Below, in pieces: positions 1 through 9,473 of a stretch of 37,669 nucleotides of DNA (the stretch's first letter is position 1; each line of letters starts with the position of its first letter). Both the position numbers and the translations under genes were made by a program. Origin of the DNA: Phycisphaeraceae bacterium (GTDB taxonomy: Bacteria; Planctomycetota; Phycisphaerae; Phycisphaerales; Phycisphaeraceae); contig JAHQVV010000222.1 in NCBI GenBank assembly GCA_019634195.1, positions 1 to 37,669 on the forward strand, in the 5' to 3' direction. The notes under the pieces are model-generated. The model saw nothing but the letters and a program-made list of their open reading frames with translations, made no database searches and had not been told where the DNA came from.

Positions 1-3000
1 ACGTTGTCGCCCATCTCGAAGGCGAGGTTGAGCTTCTCGACTTCTTCGCGGGCCGAGGCATTGGGGGCTTCGTTGGGGTCCAGCGAGGTGACGCCGTGGC
101 CGATCGCCGGGCCGTTGATCTTCATGAAGACGATGCCTAGGCGGTTGGCGATGTACTCCATGAGCGTCGTCTTGCCGTAGCCGGGCGGAGAGATCAGCAG
201 GAGCAGGCCCATGCGGTCGGTGCGTTTGTTCTCGCCGGTCGTGCCGATCTGCTTGGCGAGGTTGTCGCCGATGAGTGGGAGGAAGACGGAGTCGATGAGC
301 TTGTTGCGGACGAAGCTGGTGAGTACTTTTGGCTCGAACTCTTCGAGGCGCATCTCGTCGCGGGCGTCGTCGATGAAGCGTTTCTTCATCTCGGTGTACG
401 CCTCGAAACGTGGCACGTCCTCGGCGGTGAACCGGGCGAGCCGCGACATGAAGCTATTGAAGTGCAGCTCGATCGTTTCGCTGTCGATGACGCGGTGCGT
501 GCCGATGAGCCCGTCGATGGTGCGGCGAACCGAGACGTCGAGCACGCGGCCCAGTTCGTCTCGGCCTTCGAAAACCAATGCGGCGGCCTCATCGATGTAC
601 TCACGCAAGGCGTCGACCTCGGCCGGCGAGGCGCCGCCATCCAGGAACGCGCCGAGCCAATCGCGGATCAGTGTGAACTTCTCGACCGCGTGGTCGGCCA
701 GGTCGGCGAGCGACTGCTCGAAGTCGGTCTGCTTGGCGGTGTCTTTGAGCTGGGTCTCGAATGCCTCGCGGAGGGCGGAGGCCTCGGGGCTCGTGACGAA
801 GCCGGTCGCGTCGGTGGTGAGCTGTTGGAAGAGGTAGGTGCCGGCCTGCTCGACGAGCGCGGCGTCGAACACCGGGTGCTGCGCAGTGAACTCATGCAGC
901 AAGGTTTGTGCGCGGTGGATGTAGAGCCGCTGCTTCTGCGCCCCCGGGAACAGCCGGCGGACCGCACCGAAGCCGACGAGTTGGGCGCGGAGCAGGGCAC
1001 GCTCGGCGTTGTCGCCGCGGGTCAGCCAGAACATCGACGCGATCGCACGCGCGGCGCTGGGGAAACGCAGCAGGCCGATCGATGAGCCGATATCGACCAG
1101 CTCACGGAGGATTTTTGTGGCGTCGGCGTCGTGGACGCCCTTGGTGTAGCCCTCGCTGTAGCGCGGGGCCATGTATTTCTGGACGAGCGAGAGCACCGCG
1201 TCGTCTTCGAGCGTGGCGAGGTCGTCGAGGGCCGGGACGGCGACGCGGTTGTCATCGCTGGCGCGGGCGAGCCGCGTCGCTTCATCGGTTGCTTCGGAAT
1301 AAATCAGGTACGCCAAGAACTCGGCGCGGTAAACGTCTCCGGATTCCGACACGACCTCGCGGTCCCAGACGGGGCGCGTCGCGTTGAAGGCTTCATCCGT
1401 GATGGGTTCGAAGAAGCGCGTCCCCGCCAGGTGCAGCTGCATCTGGTCGTCGCGCAGCACCGTGGTCAGGTCGATGTTCTGGGTGTTGATCGAGAAGCGG
1501 TGCTTGCCGAAGCGGATGACGTTGCCGCCTTCTTGCAGCTCGTTTCGGTCCTTGAGCTGGCGGACGGCGTCCTCACGGGTGGATTTCAGGCGCGACTGGA
1601 TGTCATCGACCTTGACGGTGTCGTCGAGGTCGGCGAGTTCCTCGATGATGTCACGGAGCTTGTCGATCATCAGGTCGCCGGCGTAGTAGCCGTTGATCGC
1701 CTCGACGTTGTCCATCGACTCGATGCGCGACCTGATGCCGCCGAGGATGCGGTCGGCGGCCTGTGCCAGCGCGTTGGCTCGCTTGTTCCGCTTTTCAACG
1801 AGCTGGACCTTGCGGTTCTCGAACGCGTTGTAGACCTCGTCGCGCTTCTCGGTGAGCTGCATCACGAACTCGTCGAACTCGGCGAAACGCCCTTCCAGTT
1901 CCTCGACCTGAACCATCATCTTGGTCAGGTACTGATCGGTCTTCTCGGGCGTGTCGCAGAGGTCCAGGTAGTTCACGACGGACTGGTTGAGCAGCTTGAG
2001 CTGGCTGTTGAACTCGGCGATCCCCTCGGTCCGGCCAAGCTCCTGCATCCTGTTGCGCAGGCGGGTTCGTGAGGCGTTGAGTTCGGCGAAGATCGCGCTG
2101 ATGCCGTCGATGATGGCGGTGCGCTGGGTGGCGTCGTCGATCTTGAGGTTGCCGACGATATCGATGAGCATCTCGAGCTCGCCGTTGGTCTTGAGGATCG
2201 CGTCTTCGAGCGCTTTGGCCTCGGTGACCTTGGTGACGGCTTCGATGGCGGCTTCGTGCTCGCTGGCGGCGACCTCGTAGGGCTGCAGCGACGCGTCCTG
2301 CAGCAGGAACTCGACGGTCCGCTGGCTGAGCGCCTCGACCTGCTCCTGGACCTCTTGCTCGAGCGAATCGATCAGGGCGGTGTCGGCGTAGCGCAGTTCT
2401 TTGAGCCCGATGATCTTGCCGCGCACGCCGCGCAGCGAGCCGAGCGCCTCGACGTAGACGTTAATGTTGTCGTAGATGCGCGTCGCGTTGCGGTTGACCA
2501 GGTCCTTGGCTTCCTGTGCGATCGCGTCGGTCTGCTGGCGGGTGTTCTTGCGGATGCGCGTGACTTTTTCGAACTCGCCCACGGCGGCCTGCGCGGTGTC
2601 GTTGATCCCTTTCAGGGTTTCAGCCAGCCCGAAGCACGCCGCATCACCGAGCCAGAAGAACGAATCGAGCAGGTCCTGCGTCGTCGAGACGATGTCGAGG
2701 TACAGCTCGGCATAAGGGTCGTCGCGGTCGATGAGCCCGAGCACCTGCGTGCACTCGGCCATGCCGCGGACGATGTCGCGGTTGCCGATCTTGAAGAGGT
2801 AGCTGTCGCTTTGTTCTTCGGGCACGAAGTTGGGGCCGACGATCGGCGTCTGCCAGACCTGCACGGCGTGGTGCTTCTGCGGCTCGCTGTCGGCGATGAA
2901 GTAGACGAGGGTGCCGTCTTCGAGGAACGAGTAGCCGTTGCAGATCGTCGGGGTCTCGACGCGTTGGCCGATGAGGTTGTACGCCATGAGCACGTAGGTG

Positions 3001-4097
3001 CCCGACAGGCGGTTGTAGAAGACGTAGAGGTGGTCTTCGCCGTTGGGCGCCGCGACGCGCTTCTCGAAGGTCAGGTTGTCCGGCACGTTGGGGAACGACT
3101 GCAGCTCGCCTGTCGCGAGGTAGTATCCGCCGGCGAAGATCAGGCCGTGGTCGTCCGGCAGCAGCACGCAGGCGTGGCCCAGCGCGTCGCAGCGGTGGAC
3201 CTCTTTGAGCTTGTCGTTGAAGATAAAGTAGCGGTGCGTGTGTTCCTGGTACGGGCGGATGCGCAGCAGGATCAGGTGGCCGTCGACGACGTACTCGTAC
3301 TCCGCGTCGTCGAGTGTCTGGTCCGGGTCATCGACGGGCTCGCTGTAGATGCCTTGGCCGGTCGCGGTGTTGTCTTCGATCTTGATGGTGAGGTCGCCGC
3401 CGGTCGTCTCGACGAAGATGCGGTCGTCGATAGCGATGTGCGGGTGGGCGCCGGGGCGCTGCTCATCGCGGCCGGCCCGTGTCCACTTGAAATCGTGCTG
3501 ATCGGGGTAGCGGACCTCGTGGTCGGATCGGTTGTCGATGTACTTGATGCTGCGGTCGTCGCCCGTCCCCTCGAAGGCCCACTTGAAGGCTTTGAAGTCG
3601 TTGACATCCCGCCCGACGCGGAACTTCATGTAGAGGAACGGCCCCTTCACAAAGAACTTCGCGAAGGTCGTGGTCTTGTAGTAGCGGTACAGGTCGGCGA
3701 AGTCTTTCTTGAACGCTTCGTCGTTCAGGATGTCTAGCGGCTTAGGCTCGAACTTGTTGTCGACGAAGTCGAAGCACGCGAAGACGTCCGTCAGGCTGAT
3801 CCCCTGCTTGAGGCCGAACTGCACGTTGTACCCGACGAGGACCTGCCTGCCGATCGAGACCATGTCGCGCGGGATGCAGTTGTGCGCGGTGGTGATGCGG
3901 TCGGTGTTGGTGAGCTTGAACTCGATCGAGCCGAAGACGTCTTTGCGCGCGGTGTTGAGCTGGTCAAGCTTGGTGCGCAGTGCGCCGCCCTGCGCGCCCA
4001 GGCGGTTCTTGATGACCTCGTAGGTGCCCTGGTCGAGCTGCTCGCCCTCGGCGTGCCCCGACTGGGTGGGCTGGGTTGTGTCAGATGATTCGGCCAT
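1..4097 (-). CDS. Very large AAA+ ATPase of the 'DNA repair ATPase' type (DUF3686-like), C-terminus beyond the left edge
   Basis: Manual reverse-strand translation from ATG at 4097 (MAESSDTTQPTQSGHAEGEQLDQGTYEVIKNRLGAQGGALRTKLDQLNTARKDVFGSIEFKL...) stays open to base 1 (~1365 codons). It has coiled-coil-like middle segments and a Walker A motif (LLLISPPGYGKTTLMEYIANRLG) near 160-200. Not in the ORF track because it runs off the window. Confidence 0.88.
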   Translation of the reverse strand, partial: MAESSDTTQPTQSGHAEGEQLDQGTYEVIKNRLGAQGGALRTKLDQLNTARKDVFGSIEFKLTNTDRITTAHNCIPRDMVSIGRQVLVGYNVQFGLKQGISLTDVFACFDFVDNKFEPKPLDILNDEAFKKDFADLYRYYKTTTFAKFFVKGPFLYMKFRVGRDVNDFKAFKWAFEGTGDDRSIKYIDNRSDHEVRYPDQHDFKWTRAGRDEQRPGAHPHIAIDDRIFVETTGGDLTIKIEDNTATGQGIYSEPVDDPDQTLDDAEYEYVVDGHLILLRIRPYQEHTHRYFIFNDKLKEVHRCDALGHACVLLPDDHGLIFAGGYYLATGELQSFPNVPDNLTFEKRVAAPNGEDHLYVFYNRLSGTYVLMAYNLIGQRVETPTICNGYSFLEDGTLVYFIADSEPQKHHAVQVWQTPIVGPNFVPEEQSDSYLFKIGNRDIVRGMAECTQVLGLIDRDDPYAELYLDIVSTTQDLLDSFFWLGDAACFGLAETLKGINDTAQAAVGEFEKVTRIRKNTRQQTDAIAQEAKDLVNRNATRIYDNINVYVEALGSLRGVRGKIIGLKELRYADTALIDSLEQEVQEQVEALSQRTVEFLLQDASLQPYEVAASEHEAAIEAVTKVTEAKALEDAILKTNGELEMLIDIVGNLKIDDATQRTAIIDGISAIFAELNASRTRLRNRMQELGRTEGIAEFNSQLKLLNQSVVNYLDLCDTPEKTDQYLTKMMVQVEELEGRFAEFDEFVMQLTEKRDEVYNAFENRKVQLVEKRNKRANALAQAADRILGGIRSRIESMDNVEAINGYYAGDLMIDKLRDIIEELADLDDTVKVDDIQSRLKSTREDAVRQLKDRNELQEGGNVIRFGKHRFSINTQNIDLTTVLRDDQMQLHLAGTRFFEPITDEAFNATRPVWDREVVSESGDVYRAEFLAYLIYSEATDEATRLARASDDNRVAVPALDDLATLEDDAVLSLVQKYMAPRYSEGYTKGVHDADATKILRELVDIGSSIGLLRFPSAARAIASMFWLTRGDNAERALLRAQLVGFGAVRRLFPGAQKQRLYIHRAQTLLHEFTAQHPVFDAALVEQAGTYLFQQLTTDATGFVTSPEASALREAFETQLKDTAKQTDFEQSLADLADHAVEKFTLIRDWLGAFLDGGASPAEVDALREYIDEAAALVFEGRDELGRVLDVSVRRTIDGLIGTHRVIDSETIELHFNSFMSRLARFTAEDVPRFEAYTEMKKRFIDDARDEMRLEEFEPKVLTSFVRNKLIDSVFLPLIGDNLAKQIGTTGENKRTDRMGLLLLISPPGYGKTTLMEYIANRLGIVFMKINGPAIGHGVTSLDPNEAPNASAREEVEKLNLAFEMGDN

Positions 4098-4206
4098 GAT
4101 CTTTGTGCTGCAAGCCTGGCGGTCCGGCACCGGGTCGGCCGGGGCATGCTTGCGCATGGCACCCGGCCTTCGTCCCCCGGAAGCCCCCCGGACGGGTGGA
4201 AACGGT

Positions 4207-6354
4207 TTAGTTCAACAGCCCAAGGGAGCCGACGGTCTTGTCCTCGACGCCGGCCTGCTTGGCCAGGCCCAGGAGGTCGCTGATCTGCTCCTTGAGCTTG
4301 CCGCCCTTGTCCTTGGTCATGATCTGCGTGAGCAGCGCGGCGACGGAGAGGTTCTTCGCGTCCTCGCTGTCGATCCCGACCTGATCGATGATGGACTTGA
4401 CTTGCCTCCCGAAGTACTCGCCGTCGCCGTTGAAGAACGTCGACTTGATGTCGGACAGGTGCTTGCTGGAGTCGAACAGGCGGTCGGCCCGCTTGCCCTG
4501 GGTGACCGAGTGCAGCAGCGTGTCGAAGATCTCGGTCTCGCCGCCGATGATGTCGATCTTCGCGGACTTGAGCGCCTCGCCGAGGATCTTGGCCTGCTCG
4601 GCGACGATGTCCTTCTTGATGTTGATCTCGGCCAGCTCGACCTTGAGGTCCTTGTCGAGCTGGAGCTTGTACTCTTCGTGCTCTTTGCCCACGCCGTCGA
4701 GCTTCTGCATCGCCTCGGCCTTCGCGGCGACGCCGTCGGCTTCCGCGGCGTAGCGTTTCTGCATGCCCTCGGCCTCGGCGTCGAAGCCTGCTCGTTCGGA
4801 CTCGGCTTCCGCCAGGCCCTTGGCCTTGATCGCTTCCGCCATCGCCAGGTCGCCCGCGGCTTCCGCCTCGGCCTTCTTCTGGACGACCTCGGCCTCGGCG
4901 CTGCCGTACTTCTGCACCGCGCCCGCCTTCGCGTTCATCACTTCCGCTTCGGCCAAGCCGGATGCGGCCTGCTCGGCACGCACCGCCTCGGCGAGCTTGA
5001 TCTTGCCGATCGCCTCTTTTTCGGCCGCCTGGCGACCCGCCTCGGCCTCGATCAGGATCTCGTCCGCCTCGAACTGGCTGGCCAGCTTGCTCGCCTCGGC
5101 CTTCTTCACTTCCTTGACCTTGTCTTCCTCGGCGACCGCTTGGGCTGCCGTCACGGTGACTTCCTTGGCACGCTTGGCCGCGGCGATCTCGTGCGTGTCC
5201 TTGATCTTCTCTTCTTCTTCCACGACCGCACGCTCGACGACGACCCGCTCGCGGATCACGTCCTGGATCGCCTTCTTCTCGACCTCGACGGCCTTGTCTT
5301 TTTCAATCGTCGCGAGCTCGACCAGCCGTTCACGCTCGGTCGCTTCGAGCTGCTGCTCTCGCGCGACGCGTTCGGCCTCGACTTTGTCCGCCTTCTCGCG
5401 GTTGCGGGCCGCGATGATGACCTGCCGCTGCTTGTTTTCTTCGGCGACTCCCAGCTCTTCCTCCGTCGAGATGCGCGCCTTCTCGGACTTGTACCGCTCT
5501 TCTTCTTCGACCTTCTGAGCCTCGGCCGCTTCGCGCGCCTGCACCGTCGCGATCTCGCGTTCCTGCTTCGCCACCGCGTCGGCTTCTTGACGCTCCAGTT
5601 CCAGGATCGCTTCGCGTGCTTCGACGTCCTGCTTCTTGATCGTCTTCTCTTTTTCTCGCGCGATATCGTTGGCTTGAACCGCTTCATGTGCGGTCAGGTC
5701 CGTGATCTTCTTAATGCCCTCGGCGTCGAGGATGTTGTTCGGGTCCAGCTTCTCGAGGTCGGTCTGCTCGAGGTAGTCGATCGCCGCGTCGTCGAGGATG
5801 TACCCGTTGAGGTCCGTGCCGATGTGGGCGAGGATCTCGTCCTTGAACTTGTCCCGCTCGGTGTACAGATCGGTGAAGTCGAACTTCTTGCCAACGGTTT
5901 TGAGTGCTTCAGAGAACTTGGCGTCGAACAACTCGACCAGCCGGTCCAGGTCGGAGGCTCGGCGGACGCCGATGGAGTCGGCAACCTGGAGCACGTCCTT
6001 GGCGACGTTGTTGACGCGGATGAAGAAGGCGACTTTGATGTCGGCGCGGACGTTGTCTTTACAGATCAGCCCCTCCGAGCCGTGTCGATAGATCTCTAGC
6101 CGTTTGACCGAGACATCCATGACATCGGCCCGGTGCAGGACGGGGATCACGACCTTGCCGTTGAACTCGGCCTTGGGCCCGCCCTTGCCGCGGATGACCA
6201 GTGCCGTGCCGGGCTCGACCTTGCGGTAGCACTTGATGATGAGCATCAAGAGGCCGAACAAGACCGCGAAGGCGACGAGGCCGACCACGATGATGATGCC
6301 CATCGTCGTGGGGTCCGGTGCCGCGAGAGTGGTAGGAACGTTAGCGATCGTCAT
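4207..6354 (-). CDS. Flotillin/SPFH-domain protein, YqiK-like (715 aa)
   Basis: N-terminal TM segment (MGIIIVVGLVAFAVLFGLLMLIIKCYRKVEPGTALVIRGKGGP), SPFH region, then long Glu/Ala/Lys-rich coiled coil with AEAE repeats typical of flotillins. Confidence 0.93.
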   Translation of the reverse strand: MTIANVPTTLAAPDPTTMGIIIVVGLVAFAVLFGLLMLIIKCYRKVEPGTALVIRGKGGPKAEFNGKVVIPVLHRADVMDVSVKRLEIYRHGSEGLICKDNVRADIKVAFFIRVNNVAKDVLQVADSIGVRRASDLDRLVELFDAKFSEALKTVGKKFDFTDLYTERDKFKDEILAHIGTDLNGYILDDAAIDYLEQTDLEKLDPNNILDAEGIKKITDLTAHEAVQANDIAREKEKTIKKQDVEAREAILELERQEADAVAKQEREIATVQAREAAEAQKVEEEERYKSEKARISTEEELGVAEENKQRQVIIAARNREKADKVEAERVAREQQLEATERERLVELATIEKDKAVEVEKKAIQDVIRERVVVERAVVEEEEKIKDTHEIAAAKRAKEVTVTAAQAVAEEDKVKEVKKAEASKLASQFEADEILIEAEAGRQAAEKEAIGKIKLAEAVRAEQAASGLAEAEVMNAKAGAVQKYGSAEAEVVQKKAEAEAAGDLAMAEAIKAKGLAEAESERAGFDAEAEGMQKRYAAEADGVAAKAEAMQKLDGVGKEHEEYKLQLDKDLKVELAEINIKKDIVAEQAKILGEALKSAKIDIIGGETEIFDTLLHSVTQGKRADRLFDSSKHLSDIKSTFFNGDGEYFGRQVKSIIDQVGIDSEDAKNLSVAALLTQIMTKDKGGKLKEQISDLLGLAKQAGVEDKTVGSLGLLN

Positions 6355-6369
6355 ATTGCAATCTCCATT

Positions 6370-6999
6370 TTAGAAGCCCCGGACGCGGTACACGCCGCTG
6401 TCTGGATCCTGTGACACGATGACCACTTCAGCGCCTTTGGGTAGCGGGTGGTCGGCGCCCTCCAACAGGGCGTTGAGTTTGATCGGTGAGCCTTGGGTCG
6501 AGACCTCGACCTGGCCGTGCTTGTCATCGAGCGTGCCGGACACGACGACGCATCGCTTGCCGATGAAGTCGATTTCGCCGCTGGACTCCGAGCGTTCCAG
6601 GTCCCTGAAGATGCGCTTCAGGGGCGTGCTCACTGCCTTGGTCAGCAGGGCCGCGCCGATGATCATCGGGATCAGAACCAGGAGTTGGAGCAAGATGCCC
6701 CAGTCCCCGACGTAGCGGTACGAGCCGACGCCAACAACCCAGAGGATGAGGATGAAGATCGAGGCGAGAACCGTGAGCGGCACCTCGCCGAGGTTGAAAA
6801 AGCGCATCAGGCTGATCGATGACATCCCCCCGGAACCGGCGTCGATGTCCACGTCGGTGTCGGCATCGAAATCGAAATCAAACGTGTCGATGTCCAACGC
6901 GCCCAGGCAGACCGTCAGCCAATAGAGGATGCAGCAAAGCAGCATGATGGTCAAGACGAGGTTGGCCGGGCTCAGAATGGCTTCGATGAATTCGCTCAT
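6370..6999 (-). CDS. YqiJ/NfeD-like inner-membrane protein with OB-fold C-terminus (209 aa)
   Basis: N-terminal TM, acidic DIDTFDFDFDADTDVDIDAGSGG segment, two further TMs, and C-terminal OB-like region (GEIDFIGKRCVVVSGTLDDKHGQVEV...); directly upstream of the flotillin gene, as in yqiJ-yqiK. Confidence 0.82.
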   Translation of the reverse strand: MSEFIEAILSPANLVLTIMLLCCILYWLTVCLGALDIDTFDFDFDADTDVDIDAGSGGMSSISLMRFFNLGEVPLTVLASIFILILWVVGVGSYRYVGDWGILLQLLVLIPMIIGAALLTKAVSTPLKRIFRDLERSESSGEIDFIGKRCVVVSGTLDDKHGQVEVSTQGSPIKLNALLEGADHPLPKGAEVVIVSQDPDSGVYRVRGF

Positions 7000-7232
7000 G
7001 GTGGTCTAGCAGGCCGCGTCGGCGCGGCAGGATCGCCTTAAACAGGCAACACGCCTGTCCTTGCCCGGGGCGGTGGTTTCCGGTCGTTCCTTCGACGCGG
7101 CTGGAGAAGATGGTTCCAGTGAAAGGCCCCTCGTTCCTTCGGCGACACAAGCATACCGACAGAGGCGTTCCCGCGTGTGAAAAAACAGGCCTCCCAAACT
7201 GCGAATGCGGAATTCGGCGCTAGACTCTACCT

Positions 7233-7613
7233 ATGGCAAAGGTCTTCCTCATCCTCAATGGCGTGCTCTACATCGGCCTGGCCCTGTGGTGCACCCTGCT
7301 GCCCATGAAGACCAGCGCCGCCATCGGCTTGGGCCTGCCCAACGACTCGGCCAAGAGCGAGTACCTGGTCGTCTATGGCGGGCTCGAACTGGCGATGGGC
7401 GTGTTCTTCCTGCTCTGTGCGTTTAAGGCCAACATGCTCGAGGCCGGGCTGTGGTTCGCTTTGCTCGCCTACGGCTGCCTGATGGTCTACCGCTGGTCGA
7501 TGGTCTTCACGCTCAAGAACCTATCGGGTTTTATCTACGCCATGGTCGTGATTGAAACGGTGATGGCCGCGGTGTCGGCGTGGCTGCTCTGGCGACAGAC
7601 GACGGCCGCATAA
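7233..7613 (+). CDS. Small hydrophobic membrane protein, about four TM segments (126 aa)
   Basis: ATG ORF in its own intergenic space with hydrophobic helices along its length (VFLILNGVLYIGLALWCTLLP..., ELAMGVFFLLCAF...). Confidence 0.7.
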   Translation: MAKVFLILNGVLYIGLALWCTLLPMKTSAAIGLGLPNDSAKSEYLVVYGGLELAMGVFFLLCAFKANMLEAGLWFALLAYGCLMVYRWSMVFTLKNLSGFIYAMVVIETVMAAVSAWLLWRQTTAA

Positions 7614-7726
7614 AATGAGCCCTGCCCTTTGGCGCCAACGCAAAACCAGTGGCCCATCTTCTCACGATTGCGATCTTCAATTGCGTTAGGATAGTTGCTC
7701 AAACATTTCGCATCGGAGCCCTCACC

Positions 7727-8281
7727 ATGGTCCTTCCCATCGTTATCGCTGCCGTCGTACTCATCATCGGCGGCATCGCCGCTTACTACATCGCCAGGTT
7801 TATGAAGGGCAGGCTCGAACTCGAACTGTCCCGCAGCTCCGCGAGCTCGGAAGAACTTATCAGCGGCCAGGTGACGCTGGAGGCGAAGAAGAACATCCGC
7901 GGGCTGCTGAAGGTGTCGCTGGTCGCGCGCGAGAAGCGGACCAAGCGTGACAGCGATGGCGACGAGTCCACCGAGTATGTCGAGGTCTACCGCTACGACC
8001 AGGTGCTCGAAGAAACCCGCGACTTCCAGGCGGGCTTCCGGGAGGCGTACCCCTTCGATCTGCTCGCCCCGACGGCCGAGGAGGTCCGCACCGGCGCGGC
8101 CGCGCTCAAGGGGATGGCGGACAAAGCAGGCGGCGGCGTCATGGGCGGCGTCCTCAAAGCCGCCGCCGGCGCGGCCAGCTTCATGTCCGGCCGGCTGTAC
8201 TGGCACGTTGAATCACGCCTGGACGCGGACGGTGTGGACCTGTTTACCAAAGAAAAATGCACGGTGAACCTGAAAGGGTGA
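7727..8281 (+). CDS. Membrane-anchored protein with arrestin-like beta-sandwich region
   Basis: Likely start is ATG 7727 (MVLPIVIAAVVLIIGGIAAYYIARF), in frame with the listed 7649 ORF. LELELSRSSASSEELISGQVTLEAKKNIRGLLKVSLVAREK resembles arrestin/Spo0M-type domains. Confidence 0.65.
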   Translation: MVLPIVIAAVVLIIGGIAAYYIARFMKGRLELELSRSSASSEELISGQVTLEAKKNIRGLLKVSLVAREKRTKRDSDGDESTEYVEVYRYDQVLEETRDFQAGFREAYPFDLLAPTAEEVRTGAAALKGMADKAGGGVMGGVLKAAAGAASFMSGRLYWHVESRLDADGVDLFTKEKCTVNLKG

Positions 8282-8375
8282 AGGCTGGGGTGCGTCTGTG
8301 AAGGCGCGGGCAGTTGGTCTGCTCAGGCCGATTAAACTCAGCCCCCTACCCCCACACACCAGATAGAGGTTTAGT

Positions 8376-9077
8376 ATGTTTAAGCGCCGCGCGTTCCTGG
8401 CCCTGATGGGTGTCTGCCTGGTGGCACCGGTGCGTGTATTCGGCGACATGATCAAGCGGGTGATCCCGGTCACGCTCGGCCAGGCCCACAAAGGCACGCT
8501 CGAGATCGACACGATGCTGCTGGACAGCTACGGCAAGCTGCCGGAGAACGTCCGGCAGTTCTACTTCGCCGCCCGCAAGGTCTTCGAGGCGAACCCCAAA
8601 GCCAACTTCACCGACCCGGCCATCGTCGCGGCGGCGAAGGCGCACGGCGTCAGGCTGATGGGCGGTCCGCTGCTCGGCGATCTTCAGCAAGACAGTGTCA
8701 CGATCTGGCTCCGGCCGAGCGAGGCGAAGACGCTCGTCGTTCGCGTTGCCGAGCAGGGGCAAGCCTCCAGCCAAATGTTTGGCACCGATGTGGAGAAGCC
8801 CGGCTCGGAGCAGCGTCTCAAGCTGTTCGGGCTGTCGCCCGCAACCGCGTACGACTACGAGGTGATGTCCGGGGGCAAGACGCTCGCCTCGGGCTCGTTC
8901 ACGACCGCGCCGAAAGCCGAGGAGCCGACGACCTTCCGCCTCGCCTTCGGCACCTGCTTCCACAAGATCGGGCTGCACAATCCGAACCTTATGCCCAGAC
9001 GTGGTAATCCGCTTCGGCAGAGATCGTTGCCGGGGAGATCTGGTTGTAGTCTACGAACGATGACATCGGGCAATTAA
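8376..9077 (+). pseudogene. Truncated N-terminal part of a PhoD-like alkaline phosphatase/phosphodiesterase
   Basis: N-terminal signal-like MFKRRAFLALMGVCLVAPVRVFG, Fn3-like region (WLRPSEAKTLVVRV...LFGLSPATAYDYEV), then FRLAFGTCFHKIGLHNPN, which normally opens the metallophosphatase domain. After ~8990 the frame is unrelated ([28 protein letters not shown]) and the catalytic domain is absent. Confidence 0.72.
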
Positions 9078-9381
9078 AGCCTGTATTGAGATCGAAGTAA
9101 TCCGCGTAGGTATCCAGGTCGCTCCAGCCGCCGCCGGCAACAACATTGGGCTTAAGCCCGAGTTGCTGCGTGACCGCCTCGCGCTCGAGGAACGTGTTCT
9201 TGTTGTCCACGGACCCCGCGATCAGGCCGGTCCCGAGCTGCTTGAGGTTGATGCCGCAAGTCACCAGCTTGGCGTCATACCGCACCGACCCAAGGACCGG
9301 GAGGAGTATGGCGATCAGGAGGGCAATAATCGAGATCACGACCAGAAGTTCGATCAGCGTAAATGCTCGGCAGGTTTTCAT
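8989..9381 (-). pseudogene. 3'-truncated prepilin-type (pseudopilin-like) protein
   Basis: ATG at 9381 gives [34 protein letters not shown], a canonical prepilin N-terminus. The ORF ends after ~130 aa without the C-terminal H-X9-DG motif present in the 27533-28339 homolog; its stop lies at the phoD junction. Confidence 0.7.
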
Positions 9382-9426
9382 GGCGGGTTTCCTGGGAAAA
9401 ACAAGAAGGCTAAGCGGCAGCGAAAA

Positions 9427-9452
9427 ATGGACGGATACGGCAAGGCGTCCAT
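9427..9452 (-). terminator. Rho-independent terminator downstream of the PEP-CTERM gene
   Basis: Minus strand ATGGACG-CCTTGCCGTATC-CGTCCAT followed by TTTTT (complement of aaaaa at 9422-9426). Confidence 0.65.
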
Positions 9453-9473
9453 CCATTGAAAAGCAAAACAAAA

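Noticed and set aside
211-3737. Several + strand ORFs (211-837, 462-1085, 1131-2072, 2256-3737)
   Set aside because: They are antisense to the open AAA+ ATPase frame that I translated across 1-4097; low-complexity compositions with no recognisable domain.
4024-6099. 691-aa + strand ORF opposite the flotillin gene
   Set aside because: Leu/Val/Asp/Arg-rich translation of the antisense of a Lys/Glu/Ala-rich coiled coil in GC-rich DNA; the minus frame is a recognisable flotillin.
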